A stretch of 33,956 nucleotides of DNA from Acidobacteriota bacterium (GCA_020851325.1 JADZCY010000347.1:1-33956); one strand, 5' to 3'. Positions 15,930 through 24,920 are shown, counted from the first letter of the stretch. The notes: generated by a model not told the origin, from the sequence alone. Translations and numbers: made by a program.

Positions 15930-17519
15930 ATGGCCGATTCCGCGCCCCGGCTGGCCCGCTCCGCGGGTGTCACCGGGCTAGCCACCATGACCAGCCGAAT
16001 CCTCGGGCTGGTTCGCGAACAGGTTCTGGCGTATTACTTCGGCGCAGGCGACGCCATGGACGCGTTTCGCGTCGCCTTCCGCGTGCCGAACCTGCTGCGC
16101 GATCTGTTCGCCGAAGGCGCGATGAGCGCGGCGTTCGTGCCGACGTTCACCTCGTACCTGACGCGCGACGGCCGGCCGCGCGCCTGGGCCCTCGCCAATT
16201 CGGTCCTGAACGGCCTGATCGCGGTGACGGCCGTGCTGGTGGTCGTCGGTTTCCTGCTGGCGCCGCTCCTCGTGCGCACCTTCGCCGGCGACTTCGCGCT
16301 CGTCCCCGGCAAGCTCGAGCTCACGATCTACCTGGCGCGACTGGTGCTGCCCTTCCTCACGTTCGTCGCGATGGCGGCGGCGTTGATGGGGATGCTCAAC
16401 GCGCTCGGCCACTTCTTCGTCCCCGCGGTCGCCCCGGCCACCTTCAACCTCGCCAGCATCGTGATGGTGATGGCGCTGGTGCCGTTCGCCGACACCCTCG
16501 GTGTCCAGCCCATCGTCATCGTCGCGGCGGCCACCATTGTCGGCGGCCTGGCTCAGGTGGCGCTGCAGTGGCCGGCACTCGTGCGCGAAGGCTTCCGCTA
16601 TCAGCCGCGGATTGACGTGCACGACGAAGGGCTGCGGCGCGTGCTCCTGCTGATGGGTCCCGGAACGGTGGGCCTGGCGGCGACGCAGATCAACATCTTC
16701 GTCAACACGATCCTGGCCACGAGCGAAGGCAGCGGTGCGGTGTCGTGGCTCGAGTACGCGTTCCGCTTGATGTACCTGCCGATTGGTTTGTTCGGCGTGT
16801 CGGTGGCCACGGCGTCGACGCCGGCGGTGTCACGGCTGGTGGTGACGCGCGAGTTCGGCCGCGTGCGGGAAACCATCGCGCATGCGATCAGCCTGATGCT
16901 GCTGCTGAACGTGCCGGCGACGATCGGACTCGTCGTCCTCGCGGAGCCCATCGTCCGCGTCATCTTCGAACACGGCCGGTTCACGGAAGCCGACACGCTC
17001 AGCACGGCGTCGGCGCTGCGCTTCTATGCCGGCGGACTGATTGGCTATTCGGTCGTGCGCATCGTGTCGCCGGCGTTCTACGCGATGGGACAGGCGCGGA
17101 CGCCGGTGATGGTGAGCGTGACCTCGGTGGCGGTGAACGTCGCGTTGAACATCTGGCTCGTGCAGTGGATGGGCTTCCGCGGTCTCGCGCTGGGAACGAC
17201 CATCACCGCCATTCTCAACGCCGCGATACAGTTGACGCTGCTCGGTCGGACGCTCCACGGCGTCAATCTCGCGCACATCACCAACACGTTCGTGCGCGTG
17301 CTCGCGGCGTCGCTCGTGATGGGTGTGGTGGCGTGGAGCGCCGATCGTGTCCTCGCCGACCTCTGGCCCGGTGACGCGCTCATCATGCAGACGCTGCGCC
17401 TTGGCGTGACGATGGCGCTGGCGGTGGCCGCGCTCGGCGGTACCGCGTGGGCGCTGCGAATTCCGGAGTTGACCGAAGCGGTGCGCATGGTGACCCGGCG
17501 GTTCAGGAGACGCGCGTGA
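15930..17519 (+). CDS. murJ: Lipid II flippase MurJ (MviN)
   Basis: A polytopic inner-membrane protein of the MOP superfamily that flips lipid II to the periplasm. It has 529 residues, the normal length, with about fourteen hydrophobic segments. Diagnostic blocks are TMTSRILGLVREQVLAYYFGAGDAMDAF (about 19-46), FRVPNLLRDLFAEGAMSAAFVP, the AEPIVRVIFEHGRFTEADT loop and the central RL(M/P)YLPIGLFGVSVATASTP block. The start is an ATG near the end of a promoter-like TACGCT; upstream in-frame sequence is repeat-like. The MFS gene overlaps its stop by four bases (GTGA). It complements the dcw cluster at 1-6251 in wall synthesis. Confidence 0.95.
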   Translation: MADSAPRLARSAGVTGLATMTSRILGLVREQVLAYYFGAGDAMDAFRVAFRVPNLLRDLFAEGAMSAAFVPTFTSYLTRDGRPRAWALANSVLNGLIAVTAVLVVVGFLLAPLLVRTFAGDFALVPGKLELTIYLARLVLPFLTFVAMAAALMGMLNALGHFFVPAVAPATFNLASIVMVMALVPFADTLGVQPIVIVAAATIVGGLAQVALQWPALVREGFRYQPRIDVHDEGLRRVLLLMGPGTVGLAATQINIFVNTILATSEGSGAVSWLEYAFRLMYLPIGLFGVSVATASTPAVSRLVVTREFGRVRETIAHAISLMLLLNVPATIGLVVLAEPIVRVIFEHGRFTEADTLSTASALRFYAGGLIGYSVVRIVSPAFYAMGQARTPVMVSVTSVAVNVALNIWLVQWMGFRGLALGTTITAILNAAIQLTLLGRTLHGVNLAHITNTFVRVLAASLVMGVVAWSADRVLADLWPGDALIMQTLRLGVTMALAVAALGGTAWALRIPELTEAVRMVTRRFRRRA

Positions 17520-18685
17520 AGCAGAACGGCTGGCTCGATCTCGACAACCGCATCTGGAAAGTGGCCTCGACGCACCTGGTGGTCGACGCCTACAACAACA
17601 TGTACGCGCCGCTGCTGCCGTTGTTGATTCCGCACCTGTCGCTGTCGCTGACCGCGGCCGGCACGCTGGCGATGTGTTTCCAGATGGCCAACTCGGTGGC
17701 GCAGCTCGGCTTCGGCACGCTCGCCGATCACTGGCGGCCGCGGGCGCTCATCCTCGGCGGCCCGATCGTCGCGGTCACCGTCATGTCGCTGGTCGGCCTG
17801 AGCACATCGCCGCTGATGCTCGGCGTCATCCTCGTCTGCGGCGGCCTCGGCGGCGCGGCGTTTCATCCACCGGCGGCGGCGCTGGTCTATCGCATGGCCG
17901 ATCACCGCAAGGGCCTGGCGATGTCGGCGCACATCTCCGGCGGCTCGCTCGGCTTCGCGCTGGCGCCGCTGGTGTTCGTCCCGTTCATCGCCCGTGTCGG
18001 CCTGCAGTGGTCGCCGCTCTGCATGATCCCGGGGTTGATCGCGCTGTCGTGGACGCTGCGGCAGGTGCCGCCGATGTCGCGTCCCGAGGCGCACGAACGT
18101 TCCAGCTTCGCGACGCTGCGGCCGGCCGCCGTACCGCTGACGCTCGTGTACTTCACCGTCGTCCTGCGCACGGCCACGGCGTACGGATTCATGACCTTCG
18201 CGCCGACGCTGCTCACCCAGCGCGGCCTGACGATCGACGAAGCCAGCACCGCGGTGTTCATCTACCTCTTCACCAGCGGCGTCGGTGGTTTTCTCGGTGG
18301 TCCGCTGGCGGATCGCTTCGGCGCGCCGCGCGTGATGATGGCGACGCTGCTGGCATCGGTCCCCTTCCTGGCGCTGGCGCCGTTCCTCTCCCCCTGGGGT
18401 TTCGCGACGATGCTGGCGATTGGCGGGCTGCTGCTGCAGTCGACACTGCCGGTGAGCGTGACCTATGCGCAGTCGCTGACGCGCGCCGGCGCGGCCACGG
18501 TGTCGTCGCTGATGATGGGCTTCGCGTGGGGCATGGGCAGCCTGGCGGTGCCGGTCATCGGCGTTGTCGCCGACGCGTTCGGGATCAACGCCGCGCTTGC
18601 CGCGCTCTCGGTGGTGCCGGTGATTGCCGCCGGGCTGGCATCGATGCTGCCGCCACGACCGACTGTCGCGCCGGCCGGGTCGTAG
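17516..18685 (+). CDS. MFS transporter (fosmidomycin-resistance-like)
   Basis: A 389-residue, twelve-helix major facilitator protein. The opening IWKVASTHLVVDAYNNMYAPLLPLLIPHL resembles the Fsr (fosmidomycin resistance) branch, which begins with a similar H-x-x-V-D motif. The loop 2-3 MFS signature appears as GTLADHWRPR, and its second-half copy as GPLADRFGAPR. HPPAAALVYRMADHRKGLAMSAHISGGSLGFALAPL is also typical. The GTG start overlaps the murJ stop, so it is translated with murJ. Substrate unknown; a small-molecule exporter is the plain inference. Confidence 0.88.
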   Translation: MKQNGWLDLDNRIWKVASTHLVVDAYNNMYAPLLPLLIPHLSLSLTAAGTLAMCFQMANSVAQLGFGTLADHWRPRALILGGPIVAVTVMSLVGLSTSPLMLGVILVCGGLGGAAFHPPAAALVYRMADHRKGLAMSAHISGGSLGFALAPLVFVPFIARVGLQWSPLCMIPGLIALSWTLRQVPPMSRPEAHERSSFATLRPAAVPLTLVYFTVVLRTATAYGFMTFAPTLLTQRGLTIDEASTAVFIYLFTSGVGGFLGGPLADRFGAPRVMMATLLASVPFLALAPFLSPWGFATMLAIGGLLLQSTLPVSVTYAQSLTRAGAATVSSLMMGFAWGMGSLAVPVIGVVADAFGINAALAALSVVPVIAAGLASMLPPRPTVAPAGS

Positions 18686-18691
18686 TACGAT
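18686..18691 (+). promoter_or_regulatory. -10 hexamer TACGAT for the rhomboid gene
   Basis: TACGAT ends seven bases before the GTG at 18699. Predicted transcription starts at or next to the GTG, with no ribosome-binding sequence. It lies 1 base past the MFS stop codon. Confidence 0.45.
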
Positions 18692-18698
18692 CGCCGCC

Positions 18699-19466
18699 GT
18701 GGCGCGGTACGGAACCTACTCCTCGTCCTCTCAATTCGGGCCCGGCGCCCTGACGCCGGCGGTCAGGATCCTGCTCATCACCAACGTGGTGGCCTGGCTG
18801 CTGACGCTCATCGTGCCGGCCATGACGATGCGGCTCGGGCTGTCGCCGCGGGATGTGTTGACCGGCGGTGCCTTCTGGCAGCCGGTCACCTACATGTTCC
18901 TGCACTCCACCTCGGGCTTCAGCCACATCCTGTTCAACATGCTGGCGCTGTGGATGTTCGGCACCGAGCTCGAACGGAAGTGGGGCACGCGCTTCTTCAC
19001 GAAGTACTACTTCATCACCGGCATCGGCGCCGCGTTCACCACGCTGCTCGTGTCGCTGTTCTCGAACGACGTCTATTTCTCGGTGACGGTCGGCGCGTCC
19101 GGCGCCATCTATGGCCTGCTGCTGGCGTGGGCGATGTACTTCCCGCACCGCACCATCTACCTGTACTTCCTCTTCCCGATCCCGGCGCGCATCTTCGTGC
19201 TGATCATCGGCGCGATTGCGCTGCTGTCGTCGTTCGGCGGCCCGGGCGGCGGCGTGGCGCACGCCACGCACCTCGGCGGACTCGTCGTCGGCTACCTGTA
19301 TCTGAAGTCGCTGCGCATCCGGCCGCTCGACGAGCTGCGTTACCGCTGGCTGCGCTGGCGCATGGGCCGCGCCCGCAGCCGCTTCGACGTCTACGAAGGC
19401 GGCAAGACGTCGACGCCCTCGTCAGACGACGAGTGGAAGCGGGAGTGGAAGAAGCATATTCACTAG
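18699..19466 (+). CDS. Rhomboid-family intramembrane serine protease
   Basis: A 255-residue membrane protein with about six hydrophobic segments. The active site reads GASGAIYG with Ser134, and the partner histidine lies in HATHLGG (His191, with His188 nearby). The L1-loop W-x-x-R motif is WGTR (95-98), and HILFN (76-80) gives the conserved His and Asn. All hallmarks of an active protease are present. A basic cytoplasmic tail (about 205-255) ends in a lysine/tryptophan-rich segment found in a subgroup of bacterial rhomboids. The GTG at 18699 begins 13 bases after the MFS stop. Substrates unknown. Confidence 0.9.
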   Translation: MARYGTYSSSSQFGPGALTPAVRILLITNVVAWLLTLIVPAMTMRLGLSPRDVLTGGAFWQPVTYMFLHSTSGFSHILFNMLALWMFGTELERKWGTRFFTKYYFITGIGAAFTTLLVSLFSNDVYFSVTVGASGAIYGLLLAWAMYFPHRTIYLYFLFPIPARIFVLIIGAIALLSSFGGPGGGVAHATHLGGLVVGYLYLKSLRIRPLDELRYRWLRWRMGRARSRFDVYEGGKTSTPSSDDEWKREWKKHIH

Positions 19467-19467
19467 G

Positions 19468-19558
19468 GTGCGACACGGAGGTGCTCCACGGGGGTGCTCC
19501 ACGGAGGTGCTCCACGAGGGTGCGGCACGGGGGTGCGGCACGATGGTGCGACACCGAT
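19468..19558 (+). repeat. 13-bp tandem array, copy 1 (7 units)
   Basis: Seven units in exact 13-bp register follow the scaffold GTGC-NN-CACG-NN-G. NN1 runs GA, TC, TC, TC, GG, GG, GA. NN2 runs GA, GG, GA, AG, GG, AT, and GA in a last unit that has decayed (CACC and a final T). The array fills all but two bases of the gap between the rhomboid stop (19466) and the lemA stop (19560), and reads in the rhomboid sense. Confidence 0.93.
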
Positions 19559-19559
19559 G

Positions 19560-20063
19560 TCACGCGTACGGTTCGGCGCGCTTGAAACCAGCAAGACCCG
19601 AGATGATGTTTCCCGGAATGGCTTCCGTTGCGTCGTTGTATTTCGTGGCGATGGCGTTGTAGGTCTGGCTCGTCGCGGCGATCGCTTGGTCGGTCGCTCG
19701 CAGTTCATCCACTAACGGCTCGACCTCAGTGCTCGCAACCGGTTGCGGAGTTGCCAGCGTCAGCAGCGGTCTGAGCGCAATGGTGAGTTCGCCTTCCCGC
19801 CGGGCGGCGTCTGCCGGCCCTTTCGCCGCTCTCGCTCGTGTCAGCGTGGCCATCACCGCATCGAGCGCTGCCGAATCGACATGGGCAGTGCCGCGCAGAT
19901 GATCGACGATTGCCGCCACCGCATCGTGGCGCCGCTTCACCTGCGCATCAACCTGTCGCCACGCCTGCGTCACCAGTTTGCGCATGGCGAGAAGCCGGTT
20001 GTAGCCGACCGCACACCAAGCGCCCAGCGCGGCAAGGATGGCGACGGTAACCAGCACGCTCAT
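19560..20063 (-). CDS. lemA: LemA family protein
   Basis: A 167-residue LemA-like protein. One N-terminal transmembrane helix (about 3-21) is followed by the family block YNRLLAMRKLVTQAWRQVDAQVKRRHDAVAAIVD, then a long helical region and QTYNAIATKYNDATEAIPGNIISGLAGFKRAEPY, the diagnostic C-terminal block. It is slightly shorter than the usual ~185 residues. The function is unclear; the family is membrane-anchored with an extracytoplasmic helical domain. It lies downstream of the cupin gene on the same strand, separated by a 13-bp repeat array, and convergent with the rhomboid gene. Confidence 0.93.
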   Translation of the reverse strand: MSVLVTVAILAALGAWCAVGYNRLLAMRKLVTQAWRQVDAQVKRRHDAVAAIVDHLRGTAHVDSAALDAVMATLTRARAAKGPADAARREGELTIALRPLLTLATPQPVASTEVEPLVDELRATDQAIAATSQTYNAIATKYNDATEAIPGNIISGLAGFKRAEPYA

Positions 20064-20087
20064 GCGACCGACTCCTACTCACCGCAC

Positions 20088-20204
20088 CTTCGTGCAGCAC
20101 CTTCGTGCAGCACCATCGTGAAGCACCATCGTGAAGCACCTCCGTGCCGCACCATCGTGTAGCACCCCCGTGCAGCACCTCCGTGCCGCACCATCGTGCC
20201 GCCC
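20088..20204 (-). repeat. 13-bp tandem array, copy 2 (9 units)
   Basis: Nine units in exact 13-bp register on the minus strand. In order after the cupin stop, NN1 is GG, GG, TG, TA, GG, TT, TT, TG, TG and NN2 is AT, GA, GG, AT, GA, AT, AT, AA, AA. The first unit begins GGGC instead of GTGC, and a tenth, degenerate unit follows (20087-20075). It reads in the sense of the upstream cupin gene and occupies the cupin-lemA gap. Confidence 0.93.
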
Positions 20205-20215
20205 GTCTCCTCCTG

Positions 20216-20581
20216 TCATTTCTTGTGAAAGTACGTATCCGTTCCATCCAGCCAGTCCTGCCGGATCGGGCTGAACATGTCCATTTCAAATGTGTCGTCG
20301 AGGGCTTCGGCCTGATGCGGCACCCATGAAGGAATGTGCAGCACCTCGCCTTCGCGCACCGTGATCTCCTCGCCGTCGATGAGGAACTTCAGCGCGCCCT
20401 GGAAGACATAGGTGAGTTGTTCGCTCTCGTGCGAGTGCATCGGCACGAGCGCGCCTCGCTTGAGGTGGATGTGCGCGATCATCTCGCGTTCGCCGGTGAT
20501 GACCTTGCGCGAGATCATCTCGGTGACTTTTTCGAGCGCGATTTCATCCCAGCGATGCAGGCGGACAGCAGGTGTATTCAT
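20216..20581 (-). CDS. Single-domain cupin protein
   Basis: A 121-residue cupin_2 beta-barrel. The metal-site first motif reads PMHSHESEQLTYVFQG (His49, His51 and Gln55) and the second motif VLHIPSWVPHQAEA supplies His89. The sequence EVLHIPSWVPHQAEALDDTFEMDMFSP is typical of small cupins of unknown substrate. The ATG at 20581 comes 25 bases after a TATACT (20612-20607). It diverges from the E1 dehydrogenase gene over a 63-bp gap. It could be a metal-dependent isomerase, dioxygenase or sensor; the sequence does not decide. Confidence 0.87.
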   Translation of the reverse strand: MNTPAVRLHRWDEIALEKVTEMISRKVITGEREMIAHIHLKRGALVPMHSHESEQLTYVFQGALKFLIDGEEITVREGEVLHIPSWVPHQAEALDDTFEMDMFSPIRQDWLDGTDTYFHKK

Positions 20582-20606
20582 GCGTTTTCCGAGTGAAGTG
20601 GCGCCG

Positions 20607-20634
20607 AGTATAGCACCGGGGCGAATGTTATAAT
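20607..20634. promoter_or_regulatory. Overlapping divergent promoters: TATACT (minus) and TATAAT (plus)
   Basis: TATACT at 20612-20607 on the minus strand serves the cupin gene. TATAAT at 20629-20634 on the plus strand serves the E1 gene and ends 10 bases before its ATG. With 17-bp spacers, each -35 region would fall over the other's -10. No strong -35 hexamer is visible for either. Confidence 0.55.
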
Positions 20635-20644
20635 TTGCGGCGTC

Positions 20645-22786
20645 ATGAAGGCATCCACGCTGGCCCCGGCCGCCGAGACCCGCGCCCGCGCGCGCGGTCG
20701 CGAGTTCGAAGGATTGACGCGAGACGAGCTGGTACAGGCGTACCGCACGATGCTCCTGTCTCGACGTCTCGACGACAAGGAAATTCAACTCAAGAATCAG
20801 AGCCGCATCTTCTTCCAGATCAGCGGCGCCGGTCATGAAGCCGTGCTCACCGCCGCCGGCCTGCACCTGCGCGCCGGCTACGACTGGTTCTACCCGTATT
20901 ATCGCGACCGCGCGCTGTGCCTCACGCTCGGCATGACGCCGCTCGAGATGCTGCTCTCCGCCGTCGGCGCGAAAGACGATCCGAACTCGGGCGGCCGGCA
21001 GATGCCGTCGCATTGGGGCCACAAGGCGCTCAACATCCCGTCGCAGGGCAGCCCCACCGGCACGCAGGCGCTGCAGGCCGTCGGCGCCGCCGAAGCCGGC
21101 ATGCTCTACGCCGCCATCAACGAGATCCCGCAACGCACCGAACGCTTCCATGACGACGAGATCGTCTACATGTCGATCGGCGACGGCGCGACCAGCGAAG
21201 GCGAGTTCTGGGAAGCGCTGAACACCGCCTGCACGCGCATCACGCCGGTGCTGTTCATGGTCGAAGACAACGGCTACGCGATCTCGGTGCCGGTCGAAGT
21301 GCAGACCGCCGGCGGCGACGTCTCGAAGCTCGTCGAGTCGTTCCCGCATCTCAAGGTGTTCCGCTGCGACGGCACCGACTTCCTCGACAGCTATCGCGTC
21401 ATGCGCGAGGCCACCGCCTACATCCGCCGCGAACGCAAGCCCGCGCTGGTGCACGCCAAGGTCATTCGTCCGTACTCGCACTCGCTCTCGGACGACGAGC
21501 GGTTGTACAAGCCGGCCGAGGAACGTGAAGCGGAGGCGCGACGCGATCCGCTGACACGCATGCGCGCGTTCCTCGTCGCCGAAGGGCTCGCCACCGACGC
21601 CGATCTCGACGCCGTGGCGGCCGATGTCGATCGCGAAGTGCTCGAGGCCACCGACGCCGCGCTGGCGGCGCCGAGGCCGCCGGTGGAAACCGCCGGCTGG
21701 TGGGTGTTCTCGCACGACGTCGATCCGACATCGTCCGCGTTCGAGACGCCGGAGCAGCCGACCGGCAAGCCCGACACGATGGTCGCCGCCATCAACCGCA
21801 CGTTGAAGTCCGAGATGGCGCACAACCCGGCGATCGTGATGTTCGGTGAAGACGTCGCCGACGCCAGCCGCGAGGACGCGCTGGCCAAGGTGCCGGGCAA
21901 GGGCGGGGTGTTCAAGGTGACGCACGGCCTGCAGAAAACCTACGGCGGCACGCGCGTGTTCAACTCGCCGCTCGCCGAAGCCAACATCATCGGCCGCGCC
22001 GTCGGCATGGCGACGCGCGGCATCAAGCCCGTCGTCGAGATCCAGTTCTTCGACTACATCTGGCCGGCGATGATGCAGCTCAAGGACGAGATGTCGATGC
22101 TGCGCTATCGCTCCAGCAACAACTTCTCGTGCCCGATGGTGGTGCGCGTGCCGATTGGCGGCTACATCACCGGCGCGCCGTATCACAGCCAGTCGGGCGT
22201 CAGCATCTTCGCCCACTGCCCCGGCGTGCACATTGCGTTTCCGTCCAACGCCATCGATGCCGCCGGCCTGCTGCGCACCGCGATCCGCTGCGACGACCCG
22301 GTGATGTTCCTCGAGCACAAGCACCTGTATCGCCAGACCTACAACAAGGGCGTGTATCCCGGCGACGACTTCATGATCCCGTTCGGCAAGGGATCGCTGC
22401 GGCGTCCGGGCACGGATGTCGTGGTGCTCACGTGGGGCGCGCTGGTGCAGCGCTCGCTGCTGGCCGCTCAGCAGGCGGAGAAGGACGGAATCAGCGCCGC
22501 GGTGTTCGACCTGCGGACGATCATGCCGTACGACTGGCAGGGCATCAGCGACCTCGTCCGCCAGACCAACCGCGTCGTCATCGCGCACGAGGACACGCTG
22601 ACCTGCGGCTTCGGCGCCGAGATCGCCGCGCGCATCTCGGACGAGTTGTTCGGTGAACTCGACGCGCCGATCCGTCGCGTCGCCGCGATGGACTGCCCGG
22701 TAGCCTACGCGCCGGACCTCGAGAAGGCCATCCTGCCGCAGTCGGCGGATGTGCTGAAGGCGATCAAGGAAACCGCGGCCTACTAA
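20645..22786 (+). CDS. 2-oxoacid dehydrogenase E1, fused alpha and beta subunits
   Basis: A 713-residue thiamine-diphosphate enzyme performing the decarboxylating E1 step of a branched-chain or related 2-oxoacid dehydrogenase complex. The alpha part (about 24-345) has the TPP motif [15 protein letters not shown]...VEDNGYA (179-211) and [12 protein letters not shown] in the phosphorylation-loop position. The beta part (about 375-713) has [32 protein letters not shown], the [18 protein letters not shown] block and [17 protein letters not shown]. Most organisms encode these as two genes; here a linker (about 345-375) joins them. No E2 or E3 gene is adjacent. Branched-chain specificity is inferred, not shown. 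Confidence 0.93.
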   Translation: MKASTLAPAAETRARARGREFEGLTRDELVQAYRTMLLSRRLDDKEIQLKNQSRIFFQISGAGHEAVLTAAGLHLRAGYDWFYPYYRDRALCLTLGMTPLEMLLSAVGAKDDPNSGGRQMPSHWGHKALNIPSQGSPTGTQALQAVGAAEAGMLYAAINEIPQRTERFHDDEIVYMSIGDGATSEGEFWEALNTACTRITPVLFMVEDNGYAISVPVEVQTAGGDVSKLVESFPHLKVFRCDGTDFLDSYRVMREATAYIRRERKPALVHAKVIRPYSHSLSDDERLYKPAEEREAEARRDPLTRMRAFLVAEGLATDADLDAVAADVDREVLEATDAALAAPRPPVETAGWWVFSHDVDPTSSAFETPEQPTGKPDTMVAAINRTLKSEMAHNPAIVMFGEDVADASREDALAKVPGKGGVFKVTHGLQKTYGGTRVFNSPLAEANIIGRAVGMATRGIKPVVEIQFFDYIWPAMMQLKDEMSMLRYRSSNNFSCPMVVRVPIGGYITGAPYHSQSGVSIFAHCPGVHIAFPSNAIDAAGLLRTAIRCDDPVMFLEHKHLYRQTYNKGVYPGDDFMIPFGKGSLRRPGTDVVVLTWGALVQRSLLAAQQAEKDGISAAVFDLRTIMPYDWQGISDLVRQTNRVVIAHEDTLTCGFGAEIAARISDELFGELDAPIRRVAAMDCPVAYAPDLEKAILPQSADVLKAIKETAAY

Positions 22787-22811
22787 GTCAGTACGCGGTT
22801 GCGCCGCTGTC

Positions 22812-23867
22812 ATGCATCGAGGGCCGTTGGTGAAACGTTCGCTGGCGGCCCTCGTGCTGTGTACGGCGGGTGCCGTCATCGCGCACGCGGGCGTCGACGT
22901 GGAACAGCGCGCGTCGCCAGGGCGCGTCGAGGTACTGGAGAGCGTTGACGCCGTCCCGGCCGCCATCATGGGTCGCTTCCGCGATCCCACCGTGTGCGCG
23001 CGCGTGCCCGGCGGTCCGTACTACGTGTTCGACCGGCGCGGGCATTCCGTCCATACCATCGACGCCGGCGATGGTTCGGTGCGCACGCTGGTCGAGATTG
23101 GCGGCGAGGAAGGCCGGCTGCTCGATCCCAGCGCGTTCGATGTCGCCGCCGACGGATCGTTTGCCGTCGCCGACGGACCCGGCGGACGCGAACGCATTCA
23201 GGTGTTTGGCGCGGCGGGCATCCGCACTGGCGGCTTCACACGCGCCGGACGCACCGCGGCACGGGTGGCCCTGGGATCGCTGGTGCTGAGCGGCGTCGGC
23301 AGCCTCGTCTACACCGGACGAAGCGTCGTGCTGAGCGAGCCCGACACCGGCTGGCTGCTCGGCGAGTTCACCCCGCTCGGCGCGCCGCTCCGCAGTATCG
23401 GCCGGCTGCGGCCCACCGGACACGAAGAGGATCGCGAAGTGCACTTGGCCCTGAACGCCGGCATGGCCGTCCCCACCGCCGATGGCGGCTTCATGTTCGT
23501 CTTCATCGCCGGGTCGCCAGCCTTTCGCCGCTATGCGGCCGACGGCACGCTGCTGTTCGAACGCGTCATCCAGGGCGCGGAACTGGACCCGGTGCTGGCC
23601 GCGCAGCCGAAGCGTTGGCCGCGGCGCACGGTGGGCGATCGACAGTTACCACTCGTGCCGCCGGTGGTGCGCACCACGGCCCTCGATCCCGACGGCAACC
23701 TGTGGGTGACCTTCGTCCAGCCGTTCACCTATGTGTATGCGCCGGACGGCGAGAAGATCCGCACGGTGCAGTTCCGTGCCGGCGGTGTCGTCGCGCCGAC
23801 CAGCCTGTCGTTCTCGTCCGGCAGACACCTCGTCGTCGCCCCTGGTTGTTACTCCTTCGCGTGGTGA
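22812..23867 (+). CDS. Secreted beta-propeller-like protein of unknown function
   Basis: A 351-residue exported protein. A GTG at 22830 with GAGGG six bases upstream would begin directly at the signal peptide (KRSLAALVLCTAGAVIAHA) and is a good alternative to the ATG at 22812. The rest has repeated NHL/6-bladed-propeller-like strands: PYYVFDRRGHSVHTID, SAFDVAADGSFAVADG, RYAADGTLLFERVI, TTALDPDGNLWVTF and TYVYAPDGEKIRTV. These repeats suggest a binding or scaffolding propeller; no catalytic motif is evident. It lies 25 bases after the E1 gene. Confidence 0.75.
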   Translation: MHRGPLVKRSLAALVLCTAGAVIAHAGVDVEQRASPGRVEVLESVDAVPAAIMGRFRDPTVCARVPGGPYYVFDRRGHSVHTIDAGDGSVRTLVEIGGEEGRLLDPSAFDVAADGSFAVADGPGGRERIQVFGAAGIRTGGFTRAGRTAARVALGSLVLSGVGSLVYTGRSVVLSEPDTGWLLGEFTPLGAPLRSIGRLRPTGHEEDREVHLALNAGMAVPTADGGFMFVFIAGSPAFRRYAADGTLLFERVIQGAELDPVLAAQPKRWPRRTVGDRQLPLVPPVVRTTALDPDGNLWVTFVQPFTYVYAPDGEKIRTVQFRAGGVVAPTSLSFSSGRHLVVAPGCYSFAW

Positions 23868-23871
23868 TTGA

Positions 23872-23877
23872 TAGAAT
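23872..23877 (+). promoter_or_regulatory. -10 hexamer TAGAAT for the SGNH lipoprotein gene
   Basis: TAGAAT ends 10 bases before a GTG (23888) and 13 before the ATG (23891). A TTGTTA at 23846-23851 is 20 bp upstream, longer than ideal. No ribosome-binding sequence. Confidence 0.4.
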
Positions 23878-23890
23878 CTCGACGGTAGTG

Positions 23891-24880
23891 ATGACAGCGC
23901 GCACGGCGTTCCTGCTGTGGACGGTGATGATGATGGCGGCGTGCGGCGGATCCGAGACGCCGACGCGGCCGTCGCCGCCACCGGTGGTGAACGCCCCGAT
24001 CATCACGTGTCCCGGTAACGTGTCGGCCGGCACCACCGGACAGAACACGACGGTGGCGTTCGGCGCGCCGACGGTATCGGGTGGGGCCGACCCGGTCACG
24101 ACCACCTGCTCGCCCGTCTCGGGCACCACGTTTCCGCTCGGCACCACCGCGGTGAGCTGCCGCGCCACCGACAGCCTGCAGCGATCGTCCTCCTGCACCT
24201 TTTCGGTGGTCGTCGCGAAGATCCCCGTCATCACGCGCACCAGCTTCCTCGCGTTCGGCGACAGCATCACCGCCGGCGAAGTCACCGTGCCGACGACGAC
24301 GGGGCTCGACGCCGACGGCTTCCCTTTCTTCAAGTTGATCCTCGTCCCGTTCGCGTCGTATCCGACGCAGCTGCAGACGCTGTTGCGCAATCGCTACATC
24401 ACGCAGCAGGCGGCGCTCACGGTGGTCAACGCCGGCGTGCCCGGAGAAGCGGCGACGGACTCGACGCGGCGCTTCTCGACCGTGCTGGCGCAGACGCGAC
24501 CGGAAGTGGTGCTGCTGCTCGACGGCTACAACGACCTCAACACCGGCGGTGTCAACGCGGTATCCGCCGTGGCCACATCGCTGCAGGCGATGGCGCGCGA
24601 GGCCCGCACGCGCGGCGCCCGCGTGTTCCTGGCCAACCTCACGCCGTCGCGGCCCGGCGGTCGCAACACGATCAACCCGGCCGCCATCACCGCCATGAAC
24701 GACCGCATCCGCACCATCGCCCTTGGCGAGAACGCGGTGTACGTGGACCTCTACCAGGCGACGGTCGGCAACCTCAACACCTACGTTGGCGTCGACGGCC
24801 TGCACCTCACCGAACTCGGCTATCAACGCGTTGCCGAGACCTTCCTCGCCGCCATTCAGGCGACGCTGGACGCGCCATAG
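23891..24880 (+). CDS. Lipoprotein with HYR domain and SGNH/GDSL hydrolase domain
   Basis: A 329-residue predicted lipoprotein. The signal peptide ends in a lipobox-like MMAAC (Cys18). An immunoglobulin-like HYR domain follows (about 36-108; ITCPGNVSA, TTCSPVSGTTFPLGTTAVSCRATD). Then comes an SGNH hydrolase: block I FGDSITAGE (nucleophile Ser125), the oxyanion-region DGYNDLN, and block V DGLHLTELGYQ with the catalytic Asp and His. All three catalytic residues appear present. It probably deacetylates or de-esterifies a surface lipid or polysaccharide. The combination of HYR and SGNH in one lipoprotein is less common. It begins 23 bases after the propeller gene. Confidence 0.88.
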   Translation: MTARTAFLLWTVMMMAACGGSETPTRPSPPPVVNAPIITCPGNVSAGTTGQNTTVAFGAPTVSGGADPVTTTCSPVSGTTFPLGTTAVSCRATDSLQRSSSCTFSVVVAKIPVITRTSFLAFGDSITAGEVTVPTTTGLDADGFPFFKLILVPFASYPTQLQTLLRNRYITQQAALTVVNAGVPGEAATDSTRRFSTVLAQTRPEVVLLLDGYNDLNTGGVNAVSAVATSLQAMAREARTRGARVFLANLTPSRPGGRNTINPAAITAMNDRIRTIALGENAVYVDLYQATVGNLNTYVGVDGLHLTELGYQRVAETFLAAIQATLDAP

Positions 24881-24890
24881 CAGGAACGGG

Positions 24891-24920
24891 GAACGGGAGG
24901 CGGGAGGCGGCAGGCGGTTC
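24891..24920 (+). repeat. Short GGGAGGC repeat
   Basis: A degenerate run of GGGAACGGGAGGCGGGAGGC followed by GGCAGGC fills the 40-bp gap between the SGNH gene stop and the ABC ATPase start. Same 7-bp family as at 26653. Confidence 0.7.

Noticed and set aside
19468..19558. CRISPR array
   Set aside because: Units are 13 bp with no unique spacers and there are no cas genes; only two dinucleotides vary per unit.
20216..22990. A 924-codon frame on the minus strand
   Set aside because: Only its last 121 codons are a real gene (the cupin). The rest is antisense to the E1 gene, which has clear TPP motifs.
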